64,000 bases of DNA from Gemmatimonadota bacterium. GTDB lineage: Bacteria > Gemmatimonadota > Gemmatimonadetes > Longimicrobiales > Gaopeijiaceae. The position numbers were made by a program, and so were the translations under genes. Shown piece after piece: positions 62,432 to 64,000 of the stretch (positions are counted from its first letter, which is position 1; the number at the start of each line of letters is the position of its first letter). The notes beneath the pieces were generated by a model, which was not told the DNA's origin, searched no databases, and worked only from the letters and a program-made list of their open reading frames with translations. Location of the stretch: positions 62,001 to 126,000 of the forward strand of contig JAJCZZ010000024.1 of NCBI GenBank assembly GCA_029262115.1. Direction: 5' to 3'.

Positions 62432-63063
62432 GACGGTTCTCTCTCCGAGGAGGATCGGTAGACGGGCGCGGTGATCCCCGTAAAGTGGAACTGACAGCCC
62501 ACGTCGTCGAGAAGCGTCAGGGTCAGCGCCACGGGAAGGCCAACCACGGTGTAGTAGTCCCCCTCGATCCGATCGACGAGGGCGGCGCCCTGGCCCTGGA
62601 TCCCGTAGCCACCTGCCTTGTCCATCGGCTCGCCCGTCTCGACGTAGGCGCGGACAGTGGCGGCGGTATACGCGCGCATCCCGACCGAAGTCCGCTGCAG
62701 GCCGCTGGCGCGCCGGCCTTCGAAGGCGACGGCGACCGCCGTGACGACCTCATGGACTCTTCCGGAGAGGCCCACCAGCATCTCGACGGCCTGCCCCGGT
62801 GACTCCGGCTTGGCCAGGATTCGCTCGTCCGCGACCACGATCGTATCACCCGCCACGATCAACCCGGCCTCCCGTCCCGCGACCTCGTCCGCCTTCGCTC
62901 TCGCGAGACGCTCGACGTAGGCCGCGGGCGCTTCACCGGGGTGAACCGTCTCATCCAGGTCGGCCGGGACGACCTCCGGATCGAGTCCCAGTTGGCGTAG
63001 AACGTCGAGGCGTCGGGGCGACGCCGAGGCCAGGACGACCCGGACCGGACGGTGCCCTATCAC
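62428..63063 (-). CDS. maf: Maf/YceF-family nucleotide pyrophosphatase
   Basis: 211 residues, GTG 63063 overlapping the dtd stop (GTGA). Maf proteins hydrolyse modified or canonical nucleoside triphosphates. Motifs: VVLASASPRRLDVLRQLGL at the start, VERLARAKADEVAGREAGLI, VAGDTIVVADERILAKPESP, and AGGYGIQGQGAALVDRIEGD followed by YYTVVGLPV. Catalytic Ser, Arg, Glu and Lys positions are filled. The upstream dtd and glmS are likely in the same transcript. Confidence 0.94.
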   Translation of the reverse strand: MIGHRPVRVVLASASPRRLDVLRQLGLDPEVVPADLDETVHPGEAPAAYVERLARAKADEVAGREAGLIVAGDTIVVADERILAKPESPGQAVEMLVGLSGRVHEVVTAVAVAFEGRRASGLQRTSVGMRAYTAATVRAYVETGEPMDKAGGYGIQGQGAALVDRIEGDYYTVVGLPVALTLTLLDDVGCQFHFTGITAPVYRSSSEREPS

Positions 63064-63503
63064 TCACGCTCCAGAATGAGCGTTACCGGACCGTCGTTCA
63101 CCAGTCGAACGGACATGGTGGCTCCGAACTCCCCGGTCGCGACGATCGCGGGCGCCGCCGACCGCACTTGCGCCACGAAGGCCTCATAGAGCGGCTCAGC
63201 CACCTCCGGGTCGGCCGCGGCGACGAAGGATGGGCGCCGGCCCTTCCGAGTGGAGCCGTAGAGCGTGAACTGGCTGACGATCAACACGTCGGCAGCGGCG
63301 TCCGCGACGGACCGATTCATCTTGCCGTCGTCATCGCTGAACACGCGCAGGCCGAGAACCTTATCCGCCATCCAACGCACATGATCCGGCCCGTCGCCCG
63401 AACGGAACCCCACGAGCAGGGCCAGGCCCGGCCCGATGGAGCCGACCACACGGTCGCCCACCACGACGGACGCCTCGGTCACGCGCTGGAGCACGACCCG
63501 CAT
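63060..63503 (-). CDS. dtd: D-aminoacyl-tRNA deacylase
   Basis: 147 residues from ATG 63503. It frees tRNA from D-amino acids and glycine mischarging. The start MRVVLQRVTEASVVVGDRVV is typical; the active-site loop is VSQFTLYGSTRKGRRPSF, and the cross-subunit Gly-cisPro motif is in VNDGPVTLILE. Normal length. It begins 34 bases after the glmS stop. Confidence 0.96.
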   Translation of the reverse strand: MRVVLQRVTEASVVVGDRVVGSIGPGLALLVGFRSGDGPDHVRWMADKVLGLRVFSDDDGKMNRSVADAAADVLIVSQFTLYGSTRKGRRPSFVAAADPEVAEPLYEAFVAQVRSAAPAIVATGEFGATMSVRLVNDGPVTLILERE

Positions 63504-63537
63504 CAGGCCATCCTCCCGCCCGGCCTCCCCTGCCCGA

Positions 63538-64000
63538 TCACTCGACGGTGACGGACTTCGCCAGGTTCCTCGGTTGATCCACGTTCGTGCCGCGCAGCAG
63601 CGCGATGTGGTATGCAAGAAGCTGCAGTGGCACGGTGGTGAGCACCGGCTGGAGCGCTGGAATGGTCTGCGGCACCGTGATGAGATGATCGACCTTTCCG
63701 CGCAACTCCGGAGCGGCGTCGCTGACCACCGCGATGATCCGACCACCGCGAGCCTTCACCTCCTCGACGTTGCTCACGACCTTCTGGAACACCGGGTCGC
63801 GCGGGGCGAGGCACACCACCGGCATCTCCGCGTCGATGAGCGCGATCGGACCGTGCTTCATCTCGGCGGCCGGATACCCTTCGGCGTGGATGTAGCTGAC
63901 CTCCTTCAACTTCAGCGCGCCTTCCAGGGCCACTGGGAATTGGAAGCCCCTGCCCAGGTAGAGGAAGTTGGATGCCTCGTGGTATTCCTCCGCCAGGGCA
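63538..64000 (-). CDS. glmS: glucosamine-fructose-6-phosphate aminotransferase, C-terminal part
   Basis: Partial: the 5' end lies beyond the window. The visible 153 residues are the second SIS isomerase domain, with [39 protein letters not shown] and [12 protein letters not shown], ending with the canonical LAKSVTVE. GlmS makes glucosamine-6-phosphate for cell wall precursors. The last residues and stop are intact. Confidence 0.95.
   Translation of the reverse strand, partial: ALAEEYHEASNFLYLGRGFQFPVALEGALKLKEVSYIHAEGYPAAEMKHGPIALIDAEMPVVCLAPRDPVFQKVVSNVEEVKARGGRIIAVVSDAAPELRGKVDHLITVPQTIPALQPVLTTVPLQLLAYHIALLRGTNVDQPRNLAKSVTVE

Overview
The window is high-GC bacterial chromosome. Most of it is densely packed, minus-strand housekeeping genes with many GTG/TTG starts and 4-bp stop/start overlaps. 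Several traits fit the phylum Gemmatimonadota best: 6-bladed beta-propeller lipoproteins, FtsX/MacB-like permease debris, an MglA-type GTPase, a potassium-type membrane pyrophosphatase, System I cytochrome c maturation with a Cys-type CcmE, and LEA2-type lipoproteins. That assignment is inference from gene content; no rRNA or strong single marker is present.

Layout. (1) About 1-8.9 kb is accessory and scarred. It has the frameshifted 3' end of an FtsX-like permease, a wrecked ECF sigma/membrane-YCII locus, two secreted proteins on the plus strand, two fragments of one IS91-like transposase, a 3' half of tRNA-Ile that looks like an integration scar, an AbiEi/AbiEii toxin-antitoxin pair with a very clear promoter and palindromic operator, and a small HIRAN-like gene next to the insertion element. 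(2) 8.97-11.2 kb: cysteine desulfurase and MnmA, translationally coupled, for tRNA 2-thiouridine. (3) 11.4-26.4 kb, minus strand: dnaJ, grpE, cinA, pgsA, mglA-like, recR, ybaB, dnaX, SRP RNA, yraN, aroF, smc and a SPOR protein with a decayed ParA/CpsD-like domain. (4) 26.5-36.1 kb: ribosome and translation block (rsfS, rplI, a DUF2232 membrane protein, a fused rpsF-rpsR gene, ychF, an M20 peptidase, hppA, pth, rplY, prs). (5) 36.2-38.2 kb: a secreted hypothetical protein and tRNA-Gln(TTG).

(6) 38.2-51.7 kb is an almost unbroken chain of overlapping or abutting minus-strand genes running in transcription order from alaS through an unknown 85-residue protein, a CpsB-type phosphatase, a GmhA/ferritin-like fusion, an SDR, cca, rarA, a LEA2 lipoprotein, hflX, a DUF2520 protein, pdxJ and a flippase-like membrane protein to ispE. 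recA lies just upstream of alaS. (7) 53.2-55.2 kb: a small hypothetical gene and an outer-membrane barrel protein, separated by a strong two-way terminator. (8) 55.5-60.8 kb: a ccm operon (ccmE, ccmF, a ccmI-like gene, ccmA, ccmB, ccmC, ccmD). (9) 60.9-64.0 kb: glpK, maf, dtd and the 3' end of glmS.

Most noteworthy points: the single-ORF fusion of ribosomal proteins S6 and S18 through an Asp/Glu linker; a sedoheptulose-7-phosphate isomerase fused to a four-helix di-iron-like domain; the pseudo-ATPase/SPOR fusion; an SRP RNA whose apical loop departs from the usual GGAA tetraloop; and the tRNA-Ile scar next to the AbiE module.
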